Below, piece after piece: positions 17,757 to 27,454 of a stretch of 56,104 bases of DNA. This DNA is from Anaeromyxobacter oryzisoli (GTDB lineage Bacteria > Myxococcota > Myxococcia > Myxococcales > Anaeromyxobacteraceae). Location of the stretch: NCBI RefSeq assembly GCF_022690765.1, contig NZ_JALCZA010000028.1, positions 1 to 56,104 of the forward strand, written 5' to 3'. Below the pieces are notes generated by a model, which worked only from the letters and a program-made list of their open reading frames with translations, made no database searches and had not been told where the DNA came from. Numbering within the stretch: position 1 is the stretch's first letter; every line of letters begins with the position of its first letter. A program made the translations under genes and the position numbers.

Positions 17757-18848
17757 ATGAGGGCTCGCTACGCGGTCGCGCTCGTCGTCGCCCTGGTCGC
17801 AGTGCTCTTCGTCGTCGCGCTCGTCCTCGCCGGATCCCCAGGCCAGCCGCAGCATCGCGCCGCCCGTGACGCCGCGGACTCCGCCTCCCCGACCGCGTCT
17901 CCGGCTCCGGTCGCGACGCCAACCGCGACCGAGCCCCCAACGCCGACTGCCGCGCCAACGCCGACCGCGCCCCCAACACCGACCGAGCCCCCAACGCCGA
18001 CTGCCGCGCCAACGCCGACCGCGCCCCCAACGCCGACCGCGCCCCCAACCCCCACCGCGACCCCCACCCAGACCTCGACCCCGACGGCGGTCCCCACCCC
18101 GAGCAGGTCCCCGCCCACCACCAGCTCCCTCGCCGCCCGTCGCCGCGCCCGCGAAGCTGCCGCCGCCGAGGGTACGGACGGGGACCGCGCCGCGGCGAGC
18201 CGTGACGAGCAGCCACGACCCGACGCCCAGGCCGAGCCGGGCGGCCCGGCCCAGCCGGAGAACGCCCAGGCCCCGGCCGGCGCCACGGCGACCGAGCAGC
18301 TCGATCGCCTCCGCACGCAGGTGGACGCGCTCCAGGGCGAGGTCTCCTCGCTCCAGGCGGCCCAGGCGAGCCAGCGCGAGCGCGCGGACGCGCTCGCGGC
18401 CCAGCTCGAGCAGGAGCGGGCGGCCCGGGCCGCGGAGGCGGAGGAGGCCGCGCGCTCGCCCGGGCAGCGCGCGGAGCAGACCGGCGGTGCGCTCCAGGGG
18501 ATGAGCGGCGCGCTCCAGGCGCTCGCCGCGGGAGATCCGACCGGCGTCGACAGCCTGCTCGCCGGGAACGCCGCCGCGCTCGAGGCGGCACGCACCGAGG
18601 CCGGCCGCCGCGGCGCGCAGCAGGAGGCGGCCCAGGCCGGCGCCGGCGCGGCGTACCTCGCGACCGCCCGCGAGGCGCTCGCCCGCGGCGATCTCTACCA
18701 GGCGAAGGTCGCGGTCGCGCTGGCCGTCCGGGCCGCCGCGACCGCGAACGCCCTCGCCCGGGAGGGAGCCCTGGCCCAGGCGGGCGGCACCGCACCGCCG
18801 CCCCCGGCGCCCGCCGCGGGCGGAGGCATGGGAGCCGGAGGCTACTGA
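17757..18848 (+). CDS. Membrane-anchored PT-repeat and coiled-coil protein
   Basis: 363 residues from ATG 17757. Residues 1-27 form one hydrophobic segment (YAVALVVALVAVLFVVALVL) acting as anchor or signal. Residues about 45-115 are a low-complexity PTPTxxP repeat, followed by a charged linker. Residues about 180-225 are a coiled coil (LDRLRTQVDALQGEVSSLQ), then Ala-rich helices and a Gly-rich end (AAGGGMGAGGY). The layout suggests a periplasmic or cell-wall-spanning structural protein, with the Pro/Thr stretch as a rigid spacer. No known enzyme domain is visible. Confidence 0.75.
   Translation: MRARYAVALVVALVAVLFVVALVLAGSPGQPQHRAARDAADSASPTASPAPVATPTATEPPTPTAAPTPTAPPTPTEPPTPTAAPTPTAPPTPTAPPTPTATPTQTSTPTAVPTPSRSPPTTSSLAARRRAREAAAAEGTDGDRAAASRDEQPRPDAQAEPGGPAQPENAQAPAGATATEQLDRLRTQVDALQGEVSSLQAAQASQRERADALAAQLEQERAARAAEAEEAARSPGQRAEQTGGALQGMSGALQALAAGDPTGVDSLLAGNAAALEAARTEAGRRGAQQEAAQAGAGAAYLATAREALARGDLYQAKVAVALAVRAAATANALAREGALAQAGGTAPPPPAPAAGGGMGAGGY
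17928..18035 (+). repeat. 54-bp in-frame tandem duplication in the PT-repeat region
   Basis: Two 54-base units (17928-17981 and 17982-18035) differ at one base only. Each is itself made of three degenerate 18-base units encoding six residues of the Pro/Thr repeat. Near-identity suggests a recent slippage event, so repeat number may differ between strains. Confidence 0.85.
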
Positions 18849-18850
18849 CG

Positions 18851-18877
18851 TTCGGGGCCGGTTCCACCGGCCCCGAA
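18851..18877 (+). terminator. Hairpin after the PT-repeat gene
   Basis: A perfect 12-bp stem (TTCGGGGCCGGT / ACCGGCCCCGAA) with a 3-base loop starts three bases after the stop codon. There is no T tract, so intrinsic termination is plausible but not certain. Confidence 0.55.
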
Positions 18878-19064
18878 CGCGAACGCGAACCCGTACCCGT
18901 CACCGTGCCCGTGACCGTGACCGTTCCCCGTGCCCGCCTCCCGCCTCCCGTGTCCCCTGGCCCGTGATCCGACGGCGTCGGACGACGGGGATCGGGCCAC
19001 GGGCCACGGGCCACGGGACACGGATCACGGTTCACGGAGAAGCCGGTGACGGTGACGGGCACGG
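18878..19064 (+). repeat. Intergenic palindromic heptad repeat, copy B1
   Basis: Best copy for seeing the structure. The left edge GAACGCGAACCCGTAC is shared with copy E. The right half reads as six consecutive 7-base units ending in CACG (from about 18994), then GGTGACGGTGACGGGCACGG. The central hairpin TCCGAC-ggc-GTCGGA is at 18968-18982 with an outer CCCGT/ACGGG stem. Left and right ends are near-complementary, so the whole element can fold on itself. Between the stops of two convergent genes. Confidence 0.88.
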
Positions 19065-19075
19065 TTCACGGATCG

Positions 19076-19246
19076 TGCCGCGTCCGTCACCGCACCCGCA
19101 CCTGCACCCGAGCCTCGTACCCGCCTCCCGCCTCCCGTGTCCCCTGGCCCGTGATCCGACGGAGTCGGACCACGGGGACTGCGGGCCACGGGCCACGGGA
19201 CCCGGTTCACGGATCACGGAGACCCCGGTGACGGTGACGGGCACGG
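19076..19246 (+). repeat. Intergenic palindromic heptad repeat, copy B2
   Basis: Second copy in direct orientation, starting about a dozen bases after B1. It shares CCCGCCTCCCGCCTCCCGTGTCCCCTGGCCCGTGATCCGACG-type sequence with B1 across the left half and the same right end. The central stem 19148-19176 has twelve pairs plus one A-C mismatch. Its first 40 bases diverge from B1. Together B1 and B2 fill nearly all of the 434-base gap between the PT-repeat gene and the HIT gene. Confidence 0.85.
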
Positions 19247-19282
19247 TTCACGACTCGTGCACGGCGTCCCGTCTCCGGCGCC

Positions 19283-19627
19283 CTATCCCGGCGGCCAGGT
19301 CATCCTTCGGCCGCCGAGCACGTGCGCGTGGATGTGGAACACGGTCTGCCCCGCGTCGGCGTTGGTGTTCAGCACCGCCCGCCACCCGCGCCCGGCGAGC
19401 CCGCGCTCCTTGGCGAGGGCGGCGGCGACGCGGAGGAGCTTCCCCGCGAGCGCGTCGTCGTCGGGGCCGAGATCGTTCAGGGTCGGGATGTGCCGCCGGG
19501 GGACCACGAGCAGGTGCGTGGGCGCCTGGGGGTTGATGTCCAGGAACGCGACCGTGTCGTCGTCCTCGTGGATCTTCTTCGCGGGGATCTCCCCCTTCAC
19601 GATCTTGCAGAACAGGCAGTCCGCCAT
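19283..19627 (-). CDS. HIT family nucleotide hydrolase (HinT-like)
   Basis: 114 residues. It opens with CLFCKIVKGEIPAKKIHEDD, with two cysteines often involved in metal binding, then FLDINPQAPTHLLVVPRRHI and the catalytic histidine triad HIHAHVLGG (His-x-His-x-His). Members hydrolyse nucleoside phosphoramidates in the cytoplasm. GAGGTG lies five bases before the ATG. It precedes nothing on its strand but repeat sequence; dtd lies 17 bases upstream and probably shares the transcript. Confidence 0.95.
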   Translation of the reverse strand: MADCLFCKIVKGEIPAKKIHEDDDTVAFLDINPQAPTHLLVVPRRHIPTLNDLGPDDDALAGKLLRVAAALAKERGLAGRGWRAVLNTNADAGQTVFHIHAHVLGGRRMTWPPG

Positions 19628-19644
19628 CGGTTCACCTCGCTCCT

Positions 19645-20094
19645 TCAGAAGACCTTCTTCGAGTCGAGCAGGATCGTCACCGGCCCGTCGTTCACGAGCT
19701 CCACGTCCATCTGCGCGCGGAAGACCCCGGTCTCGACCGGCAGCCCCTGCTCGCGGAGGAGCGCGCAGCAGCGCTCGTAGAGCGCGTTGGCGGCCTCCGG
19801 CGGCGCGGCCTCGACGAAGCTCGGGCGGTTCCCCTTCCGGCCGTCGCCGAGGAGCGTGAACTGCGAGACCACGAGCACGCCGCCGCCGACCTCGCCCACC
19901 GCGAGGTTCATCTTCCCGGCCGGGTCCTCGAAGATCCGCAGCGCCGCGATCTTGTCGGCGAGGGCGCGCGCGTCCTGCTCGCCGTCCGCGCGCGACACCC
20001 CGAGCAGCACGAGCAGCCCGCGCCCGATCGAGCCGGTGACCCGCCCCTCGACCCGCACCTCCGCCCGCGACACGCGCTGCACGACCGCCCGCAC
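19645..20094 (-). CDS. dtd: D-aminoacyl-tRNA deacylase
   Basis: 149 residues from GTG 20094, chosen because it gives the family N-terminus [17 protein letters not shown] and has AAGGGG just upstream; an in-frame extension adds 24 residues with no family similarity. The catalytic signature [17 protein letters not shown] and the C-terminal GP motif [10 protein letters not shown] are intact. It removes D-amino acids from mischarged tRNA. Confidence 0.95.
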   Translation of the reverse strand: MRAVVQRVSRAEVRVEGRVTGSIGRGLLVLLGVSRADGEQDARALADKIAALRIFEDPAGKMNLAVGEVGGGVLVVSQFTLLGDGRKGNRPSFVEAAPPEAANALYERCCALLREQGLPVETGVFRAQMDVELVNDGPVTILLDSKKVF

Positions 20095-20154
20095 GGCCCC
20101 TTCATTGGCACGCGCGGGGCGCGGTTTCAACGGGGTTCGACCGGACGACGCGCC

Positions 20155-20183
20155 GTGACAGCCCACGGAGCGCGTGCTACCTA
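20155..20183 (+). promoter_or_regulatory. Probable promoter of the AstA-like gene
   Basis: GTGACA at 20155-20160 and TACCTA at 20178-20183 with a 17-base spacer, giving a leader of about 70 bases before the ATG at 20262. Confidence 0.4.
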
Positions 20184-20261
20184 ACGGACGCCGCCCCCCG
20201 GGCCGGACGCCGGCTCCCCCGGAGGGCCTCGGGCCCGGACTCCGGAGCGGCGCGAGACCGC

Positions 20262-21290
20262 ATGCTGCTCCTCCGCGACGCGCAGAAGTCGGATCTCGCG
20301 AGCCTCGCCGCCCTGGCGAAGGTGCTCGACACGGTGAACCTCCCGCACGACGAGCGGGCGCTCGTCGAGATCGTCGATCGCTCGGTGCGCAGCTTCGCCG
20401 GGAAGATCCGCGACCCGCTCGAGCGCACCTACGTGTTCGTGGCGGAGGAGCCGCGGTCCCGCCGGATCGTCGGGACCTCGATGATCATCGCGCAGCACGG
20501 CACGCACGAGTCGCCCTGCACGTTCTTCGACGTCTCGGAGCGCGAGCACTACTCGTCCACCCTGGACCGTCACTTCAAGCACCAGGTCCTCTCCCTCGGC
20601 TTCCACTTCGACGGCCCCACCGAGATCGGCGGCCTCGTGGTCGAGCCCGCGCGGCGGGGCGGGGCGGAGAAGGCCGGCAAGCAGCTCGCGTTCGTGCGCT
20701 TCCTCTACATGGCGGCGTTCCGCGAGCGCTTCCGCGAGACGGTGCTCGCCGAGCTCCTCCCGCCGCTCACGCCGGACGGGCGGAGCCTGTTCTGGGAGGC
20801 GTTCGGCGCGCGCTTCACCGGCCTCGACTACAAGGAGGCCGACAAGCGGAGCCGGGAGAACAAGGAGTTCATCCAGCAGCTCTTCCCGCCGGTGGACGTG
20901 TACGCGACGCTCTTCCAGCCCGCGGTCCGCCGTCGCCTCGGCCAGGTCGGGCCGCGGACCAGACCGGTGCGGCGCCTCCTGGAGCGGATCGGCTTCCGGT
21001 ACGTGAACCGGATCGACCCCTTCGACGGCGGCCCGCACTACGAGGCGAAGCTCGCGGACGTGACGATCGTGCGCGCGCACCGGCGGGCGCGGCTCCTCGA
21101 GGGCGCGCCGCCCGAGGGCGGCGGCGAGGAGTGGCTCGCCGGGATCGCCCGCGGCGAGGGGAGGACCCGCTTCCGCGCGGTGCGCTGCGCCGCCCGCCTC
21201 GAGGGCGACGGCGTGCAGATCCCCGAGGAGGCGCGCGAGGTCCTGCGCGTCCGGTCGGGCGAGCGGCTGCACCTCGTGCCGTTCGCGTGA
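20262..21290 (+). CDS. astA: Arginine N-succinyltransferase family protein
   Basis: 342 residues, as in AstA (about 340). The N-terminal half has the family features [57 protein letters not shown] and [13 protein letters not shown]; this two-lobed GNAT-like fold transfers succinyl from succinyl-CoA to arginine (or ornithine) in the AST catabolic route. The rest of an ast operon (astC, D, B, E) is not here, so the physiological acyl acceptor is uncertain. The C-terminus ends in [12 protein letters not shown]. Confidence 0.82.
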   Translation: MLLLRDAQKSDLASLAALAKVLDTVNLPHDERALVEIVDRSVRSFAGKIRDPLERTYVFVAEEPRSRRIVGTSMIIAQHGTHESPCTFFDVSEREHYSSTLDRHFKHQVLSLGFHFDGPTEIGGLVVEPARRGGAEKAGKQLAFVRFLYMAAFRERFRETVLAELLPPLTPDGRSLFWEAFGARFTGLDYKEADKRSRENKEFIQQLFPPVDVYATLFQPAVRRRLGQVGPRTRPVRRLLERIGFRYVNRIDPFDGGPHYEAKLADVTIVRAHRRARLLEGAPPEGGGEEWLAGIARGEGRTRFRAVRCAARLEGDGVQIPEEAREVLRVRSGERLHLVPFA

Positions 21291-21394
21291 AGGCCGGGCG
21301 GGCGGCCTCGCTCGCCGTCCCCCGGGCCCGCCCGGAGCCGTCGCGCGGGGCCGGCGCTTCCCGCCCGCTGCCCGTCGTGGTTTCCTCCGCTCCC

Positions 21395-22555
<1,161 letters not shown>

Positions 22556-22578
22556 ACGCTGGGGCGCGCTCGCGACGT

Positions 22579-22606
22579 CGCGGGCGGCCTCGGGTGACCG
22601 CCCGCG
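22579..22606. terminator. Bidirectional hairpin between convergent genes
   Basis: A 9-bp perfect stem (CGCGGGCGG / CCGCCCGCG) with a 10-base loop lies between the stop of the PLP enzyme and the stop of argB. It could serve both strands; no T tract is present. Confidence 0.45.
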
Positions 22607-22617
22607 CGACCCCCGGT

Positions 22618-23439
22618 TCACTCGGCGACGAGCACGGTCCCGGCGGCGCCCGGCTCGAGCACCGCGCGCTCGAGGTCGCCGGGGGCGAGCTTGCCGATGA
22701 TGACCACCGCGCGGGCGCCGCTCCGGAGGACCCCGAACGACTCCTCGAGCTTCGGGATCATCCCGCCCGAGATCGTCCCGTCGGCGACCATCCGCTCGAA
22801 CTCGGCGCGGGTGATCCGCGGGATCCGGCTCGCGGGATCCTTCACGTCGCGGAGCACGCCCGGCGTCGAGGTGACGAGGACGAGGGCGTCGGCGCGGAGG
22901 GCGCCGGCGAGCTGGCTCGCCACGGTGTCGCCGTTGATGTTGAGCGCCTGCCCGCGCTCGTCGCAGCCGAGGCAGGCGAGGACCGGGACGTAGCGCCGCT
23001 CGAACAGGTCGCCGAGGAGCGGCAGGTTGAAGCCCATCACGTCGCCGACCAGGCCGAGGTCCACCGGCTCCGGCCCGGCGCCCTGCATCACCCGCGGCGG
23101 CCGGCGCCGCGCCTGGATCGCCCAGCCGCTCGCGCCGTGCAGCCCCACGCCCATGACGCCGCTCGCGAGCAGCCGGCCGCAGAGATCCACGTTGAGCTGC
23201 CCCGCGACGACGTACTTCATGACCTCGAGGGTCCGCTCGTCGGTGAAGCGCCGGCCGGCGACCATCCGCGTCTCGAGGCCGAGCGTCTTCTGGAGCGCGG
23301 TCGCCTGCGGCCCGCCGCCGTGCACGATGGCGACGCGGTGGAAGCCGTCGACGAGGGCGCGGAGGTCCTTCGCGATGACGTCCAGCTCCGGAGAGTGGAC
23401 GAGCTCGCCGCCGATCTTGAGGACGATGGTCTGGGTCAT
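22618..23439 (-). CDS. argB: Acetylglutamate kinase
   Basis: 273 residues. KIGGELVHSPELD and AIVHGGGPQATALQKTLGLE are the nucleotide- and substrate-binding glycine loops, followed by GRRFTDERTLEVMKYVVAGQLN, LNINGDTVASQLAGALRAD and GGMIPKLEESFGVL. It phosphorylates N-acetylglutamate in arginine synthesis. No GNAT domain is fused. The ATG overlaps the argC stop (ATGA), so argC and argB are translationally coupled. Confidence 0.95.
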   Translation of the reverse strand: MTQTIVLKIGGELVHSPELDVIAKDLRALVDGFHRVAIVHGGGPQATALQKTLGLETRMVAGRRFTDERTLEVMKYVVAGQLNVDLCGRLLASGVMGVGLHGASGWAIQARRRPPRVMQGAGPEPVDLGLVGDVMGFNLPLLGDLFERRYVPVLACLGCDERGQALNINGDTVASQLAGALRADALVLVTSTPGVLRDVKDPASRIPRITRAEFERMVADGTISGGMIPKLEESFGVLRSGARAVVIIGKLAPGDLERAVLEPGAAGTVLVAE

Positions 23440-24521
23440 GGAGGCCAGGGGCCCGGATCGGCGAGCGACGCGCGCTCGTCGAGGCCGAGCATGAGGTTCA
23501 TGCTCTCGATCGCCTGTCCCGCCCCGCCCTTCACCAGGTTGTCGAGGGCGCCGAGGAGGGCCACGGTCCGGCGGCCGCCCCGCGGCTCCCCCGCGGCGAC
23601 GCCCACCTCGGCGAAGTTGGAGCCGGACACCGCCGCGACCTCCGGCAGCCGCCGCCGCGGGACCCGCACGAACGGCTCGCCGGCGAACGCCTCGCGGTAG
23701 AGCGCGTCGAGCCGCGCGGGCGTCCACTCCTCGGGCAGCTCCACGAACGCGGTCGCGAGGATGCCGCGGGCGAGCGGCGCCGACACGGGGACGAGGCGGA
23801 GCTCGAGGTCGCGGGCGCCGGCCCGGGTGAGCGCCTCGGTGATCTCGGGGACGTGCTGGTGCTCGAGCGGCTTGTAGGCGCGGAGGTTCCCGGCGCGGAC
23901 GGGGTGGTGCGTGCCCGCCGAGGGGGTCGCGCCCGAGCCCGAGGACCCCGTGATGCCCTGCACGTGCACCACGCCCTCGAGGAGCCCCGCCCGCGCGAGC
24001 GGCAGGAGCGCGAGCTCGATCGCGGTCGCGAAGCAGCCCGGCGACGCGACGAACCGGGCCGCGCGGATCGCCGCGCGGTCCAGCTCGGGGAGGCCGTAGA
24101 CGAAGTCCGCGAGCCGCTCCGGGCAGGGGTGGTCGCGCCGGTACCAGCGCGCGTACGCGGCGGCGTCCTTCAGCCGGAAGTCGCCGCTCATGTCCACGAT
24201 CCGTGGCATCCCGCCGGGCGCGGCGCCGCCGTGCGCGCGCGCGATCGCGTCCACCGCCGGCGCGGCGACGCCGTGCGGGAGCCCGAGGAGGACCACGTCC
24301 ACCCCGCGCGCCGCCTCGGCGGGGGCGATCCCCTCGAACACGAGCTCCGTCACCTGCTCGAGGGCGGGGTCCGCGGCGGAGAGCGGCTCCCCCACGAAGT
24401 CCACCGAGGCGACCCGGACCAGCTCCACGTCGGGGTGCACGAGCAGCCGCCGGATCAGCTCGGCCCCGCCGTAGCCGGAGCCGCCGATGACCGCGGCCCT
24501 GAAGCGCTTGCCCGTCGCCAT
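23436..24521 (-). CDS. argC: N-acetyl-gamma-glutamyl-phosphate reductase
   Basis: 361 residues. The NADP loop AAVIGGSGYGGAELIRRLL, the catalytic cysteine C163 in ASPGCFATAIELALLPL, and GITGSSGSGATPSAGTHHP are all characteristic of ArgC. It reduces N-acetylglutamyl phosphate to the semialdehyde, the step after ArgB. It is the first gene of an argCB pair transcribed away from the M20 peptidase. The ATG has no Shine-Dalgarno; its promoter lies eight bases upstream. Confidence 0.95.
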   Translation of the reverse strand: MATGKRFRAAVIGGSGYGGAELIRRLLVHPDVELVRVASVDFVGEPLSAADPALEQVTELVFEGIAPAEAARGVDVVLLGLPHGVAAPAVDAIARAHGGAAPGGMPRIVDMSGDFRLKDAAAYARWYRRDHPCPERLADFVYGLPELDRAAIRAARFVASPGCFATAIELALLPLARAGLLEGVVHVQGITGSSGSGATPSAGTHHPVRAGNLRAYKPLEHQHVPEITEALTRAGARDLELRLVPVSAPLARGILATAFVELPEEWTPARLDALYREAFAGEPFVRVPRRRLPEVAAVSGSNFAEVGVAAGEPRGGRRTVALLGALDNLVKGGAGQAIESMNLMLGLDERASLADPGPWPP

Positions 24522-24529
24522 GCCGGGCC

Positions 24530-24558
24530 CTTATACCCGGGGCGACCGCGCCCGACCA
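24530..24558 (-). promoter_or_regulatory. Leaderless-type promoter of argCB
   Basis: Minus strand -10 box TATAAG (24535-24530) with a weak -35 TGGTCG (24558-24553) at 17 bases. Only eight bases separate the -10 box from the argC ATG, so transcription should start at or within two bases of the start codon. Confidence 0.45.
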
Positions 24559-24608
24559 GCGACCGCGCTTCGCCGGGAGCGGCGGGTGGGGTGAATCGGA
24601 GAACCGGC

Positions 24609-25754
24609 ATGGCGTCACGCATGGCGGACGCGCTCGCCTGGCTGGCGGGGCAGCGCGCGGCGATGGAAGGGCTCCTCGAGCGGCTCGTCGCGCACAACTC
24701 CTTCACGCAGCACCGCGCCGGGGTCGAGGCCATCGCGAACCTCGCGGCGGGCGAGCTCCGCACCTACGGGCTCGAGGCGAGGCTCCACTCCTCGCACCGC
24801 TTCGGCCCCCACGTGCTCTTCTCGGGGCGCGCCCCCGGGGCCCCGGTCTTCCTCCTCGGCCACACCGACACCGTGTTCGCCCCGGGGACGTTCGAGGGGT
24901 TCCGCCGGCAGGGTGACCGCGGCTACGGCCCGGGCGTCTTCGACATGAAGGGCGGGATCGCGGTGCTGCTCTTCGGGCTCGCCGCGGCGCGCCGCGCGGG
25001 GCTCCTCGACCGGGTCCCGCTGCGGGGGATCCTCGTGTCCGACGAGGAGGTGGGCTCGCCCGAGTCGCAGCCGCTCATCCGCGCCCACGCCGCCGGCGCC
25101 GCGTGCGCGCTCTGCTTCGAGTCGGGTCGCGCGGGCGACCTCATCATCACGCGCCGCAGGGGCGTCGGCGCGGTGCGGGCGGAGGCGACCGGCGTCGCGG
25201 CGCATCCCGGCAACGACCCCGACAAGGGGCGCAACGCGATCTGGTCCATCGCCCGGTTCGTGGACCGGGTGCAGGCCCTCACCGATCCGTCCCGCGGCGT
25301 CACCGTGAGCGTCGGGCTCGTGTCCGGCGGCACCACCCGGAACACCGTGCCTGCCCGCGCGGCGTGCGAGGTGGACCTTCGCTTCGAGGCGACGGCCGAC
25401 GGCGAGGCGCTCTTCGAGGCGATCGAGTCGATCGCGGCCGAGGCGGCCGTGCCCGGGACGTCGATCGCCCTCGCGCGGGACGGCTGGCGGACGCCGCTCG
25501 AGCGCACCCCGGAGTCCTCCGCGCTCGCGAAGGCGTATGGCGACTGCCAGCGCCAGAGCGGCCTCGGGCTCGGCGAGGCGCCGCTCGCCGGCGGCGGCTC
25601 GGACGCCTGCACCACCGGCGCCGCGGGGATCCCGTCCATCGACGGCCTCGGGCCGCGGGGGAGCGGCTTCCACACCACCGCCGAGGTGGTGGAGCTCTCG
25701 TCCCTCGTGCCGAAGGCGACCGCGCTCCTCCGCTTCCTCGCGACGCGCGGCTAG
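24609..25754 (+). CDS. M20 family metallopeptidase (carboxypeptidase G2 / ArgE-DapE type)
   Basis: 381 residues from ATG 24609 with GGAG seven bases upstream. The dizinc ligands are visible: FLLGHTDTVFAPGTF, PGVFDMKGGIAVLLFGL (bridging Asp), SDEEVGSPES (catalytic Glu and Glu ligand) and near the C-terminus GGGSDACTT with a final His in GSGFHTTAEVVE. The dimerisation lid sits at about residues 185-295. The order of blocks fits the carboxypeptidase G2 branch. Its divergent position next to argCB suggests a possible deacylase role in arginine synthesis, but this is only context. Confidence 0.88.
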   Translation: MASRMADALAWLAGQRAAMEGLLERLVAHNSFTQHRAGVEAIANLAAGELRTYGLEARLHSSHRFGPHVLFSGRAPGAPVFLLGHTDTVFAPGTFEGFRRQGDRGYGPGVFDMKGGIAVLLFGLAAARRAGLLDRVPLRGILVSDEEVGSPESQPLIRAHAAGAACALCFESGRAGDLIITRRRGVGAVRAEATGVAAHPGNDPDKGRNAIWSIARFVDRVQALTDPSRGVTVSVGLVSGGTTRNTVPARAACEVDLRFEATADGEALFEAIESIAAEAAVPGTSIALARDGWRTPLERTPESSALAKAYGDCQRQSGLGLGEAPLAGGGSDACTTGAAGIPSIDGLGPRGSGFHTTAEVVELSSLVPKATALLRFLATRG

Positions 25755-25784
25755 CGCCGCGCCCGCCCGGCGCGCGCGACGCGG

Positions 25785-26426
25785 CTACCCGCGCAGCCAG
25801 TGCCAGAGGGTGCGCGCGCCCGGGGCGAGCCGCAGCGCCAGGCGCCGGGCGGCCGCCCTGGGCCGGCCCGTGCTCCGCGCCGCGAGCCCGTCGAGGAGGC
25901 GCACCGCGTCCGCTCGCCGCCCGCCGCCGGCGAGGGCGCGGGCCAGGGCGAACGTGGTCTCCGGGTGCCAGGGCTCGAGCTGGCCGGCGCGGCGGAGGAC
26001 CCGCTCGGCCGCCCCGTACGACTTCCGCGCGACGAGCCGCGCGCCGCCGCGGGAGAGCGCGGCCACGGCGTCGGCGCGCCGGCCGCGCGCGACCTGGAGC
26101 CGGGCGACGTCCTCCCAGAACGGCTCCTCCTCCGGATACGCCTCGGTGGCCTGCGCGAGGACCGCGAGCGCGCGATCGGTGAAGCCCGCGGCGAGGTGCG
26201 CGGAGGCCGCGGCGCGGAAGCTCGCCAGCGCCTGCTCCCGCTCGCCGCTCGCGGCGAGGAGGGGCGCGACCTTGCCGTGCACGGTGGCGTCGTCCGGCTT
26301 CGCCGCGAGCACCTCCCGGTACAGGGCGATGGCCTTCTTCCGCCGGCCGCGCGCGCGAGCGCGGTCGGCCGCGATCACCGTCGCCGTGCGGTCGAAGGGC
26401 TTCGACCTCGACTTCGTCCAGGCCAC
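25785..26426 (-). CDS. TPR-repeat protein
   Basis: 213 residues made of about four tetratricopeptide repeats: KKAIALYREVLAAKPDD, EQALASFRAAASAHLAAG, DRALAVLAQATEAYPEE and a later ADAVRLL unit. Such proteins scaffold complexes; no partner is evident. The start is GTG 26426. A -10-like TAGGAT (26438-26433) lies six bases ahead, but no -35 box is seen. The gene follows the transglutaminase-like gene on the same strand after 93 bases and may be transcribed with it. Confidence 0.82.
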   Translation of the reverse strand: MAWTKSRSKPFDRTATVIAADRARARGRRKKAIALYREVLAAKPDDATVHGKVAPLLAASGEREQALASFRAAASAHLAAGFTDRALAVLAQATEAYPEEEPFWEDVARLQVARGRRADAVAALSRGGARLVARKSYGAAERVLRRAGQLEPWHPETTFALARALAGGGRRADAVRLLDGLAARSTGRPRAAARRLALRLAPGARTLWHWLRG

Positions 26427-26519
26427 GCGCCCATCCTACCCGCTGCGGCGCTCGCGCGGGGCGATCGTCGATCACCCTGCGTCCCACGGTGGCGCACCTC
26501 CGCATACGACCGCTCGTCG

Positions 26520-27454
26520 TCACTCGACGTGGGCGCGCCCCCAGCAGGCGAGGATCCGCCTCCCCGCGGCGTCGCGCGCCGCACCGTCCCCGGGCCGGAA
26601 CCGCGCGACGGTGAAGCGCGGCCCGTGGGCGGGCGCCTCGCCGAACGCCGGATCGACCGGGATCCAGGCGCCGCCGGCCCGGACCTCGGCCCAGGCGTGC
26701 CACACGAACCCGCGTCCGTCGTGCGCGACCCCGACCGCGGTGCGCGCCTCGAGGCCGCGCGACGCCGCGGCGACCACCCAGGCGGCGGCCTTCTCCCGGC
26801 AGCTCCCGCCCGGCGCCTCGGGCGCGGGGACCCCCGGCGGCGCCGCCGGGGGCGGCGGGTCGAGGGCGATCCCGCAGAACCTCCGCGCCGCACCGGGATC
26901 GGCGGGCCCGGCCACCCGGACGTCGAGCGGGGGCGGCCGGTCCGGCACCGCCGCGCGCGGATCCCGCACGTAGCGCGCCCCCTGCGCGGCGATCGCCAGC
27001 TCCGCCGGGAAGCCGTCCGGCGACGGCACCAGCCGCGCGACGACCCCGAGCGCCGCGCGCAGGCGCGCCCGGCGGCGCCGCTCGCCTCGTCGAAGGCGTC
27101 CACGCAGGCCGCGCCGGCGCCGGCGCGCGCGGCGAGGACCAGCTCCGCGACCGTGGCCGGCACCGCGCCGCGCACGGTCGCCCCCGGCCGGAGGACGCCG
27201 TCCTCCTCCACGGTCGAGGCGCCGGCGAGCCGCCCCTCGCGATCGACCTCCACCTGGATCCGCCGCGCCCGGGTCCTGCCGCCCGCCGCCTCCGGGAGCC
27301 GGAGCTCCGTGGCCCACGTGGCCGCGCAGCGATCGCCGCCGCAGCGGACGGAGAGCTCCGCGGCGCCGACCGCGACGCCGCCGAGCTCCACGCGGTAGCG
27401 GGCGCTCCCCGCGGGCAACGCGCCGAGGAGCAGGACCGCGAGGAGCGGGGTCAC
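26520..27454 (-). pseudogene. Transglutaminase-like exported protein, interrupted by a frameshift
   Basis: The 5' part from GTG 27454 (GTGA overlap with the DedA stop) encodes a signal peptide (TPLLAVLLLGALPAGSA) and reads in frame to VDAFDEASGAAGR near 27065. The product then continues in another frame from RLRAALGVVARLV to the stop at 26520. The switch needs one base added or two removed within a GC-rich run at about 27055-27070. The C-terminal part has the transglutaminase triad: GGSCREKAAAWVVAA (Cys), FVWHAWAEV (His) and IPVDPAFGE (Asp). Both halves keep clear coding character, so this is either a recent mutation or a sequencing error. If intact it would be a periplasmic papain-like protein. 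Confidence 0.75.

Noticed and set aside
18878-19246. CRISPR array reading of the repeated units
   Set aside because: Units are 7 bases with no unique spacers, palindromic overall, and no cas genes are present.
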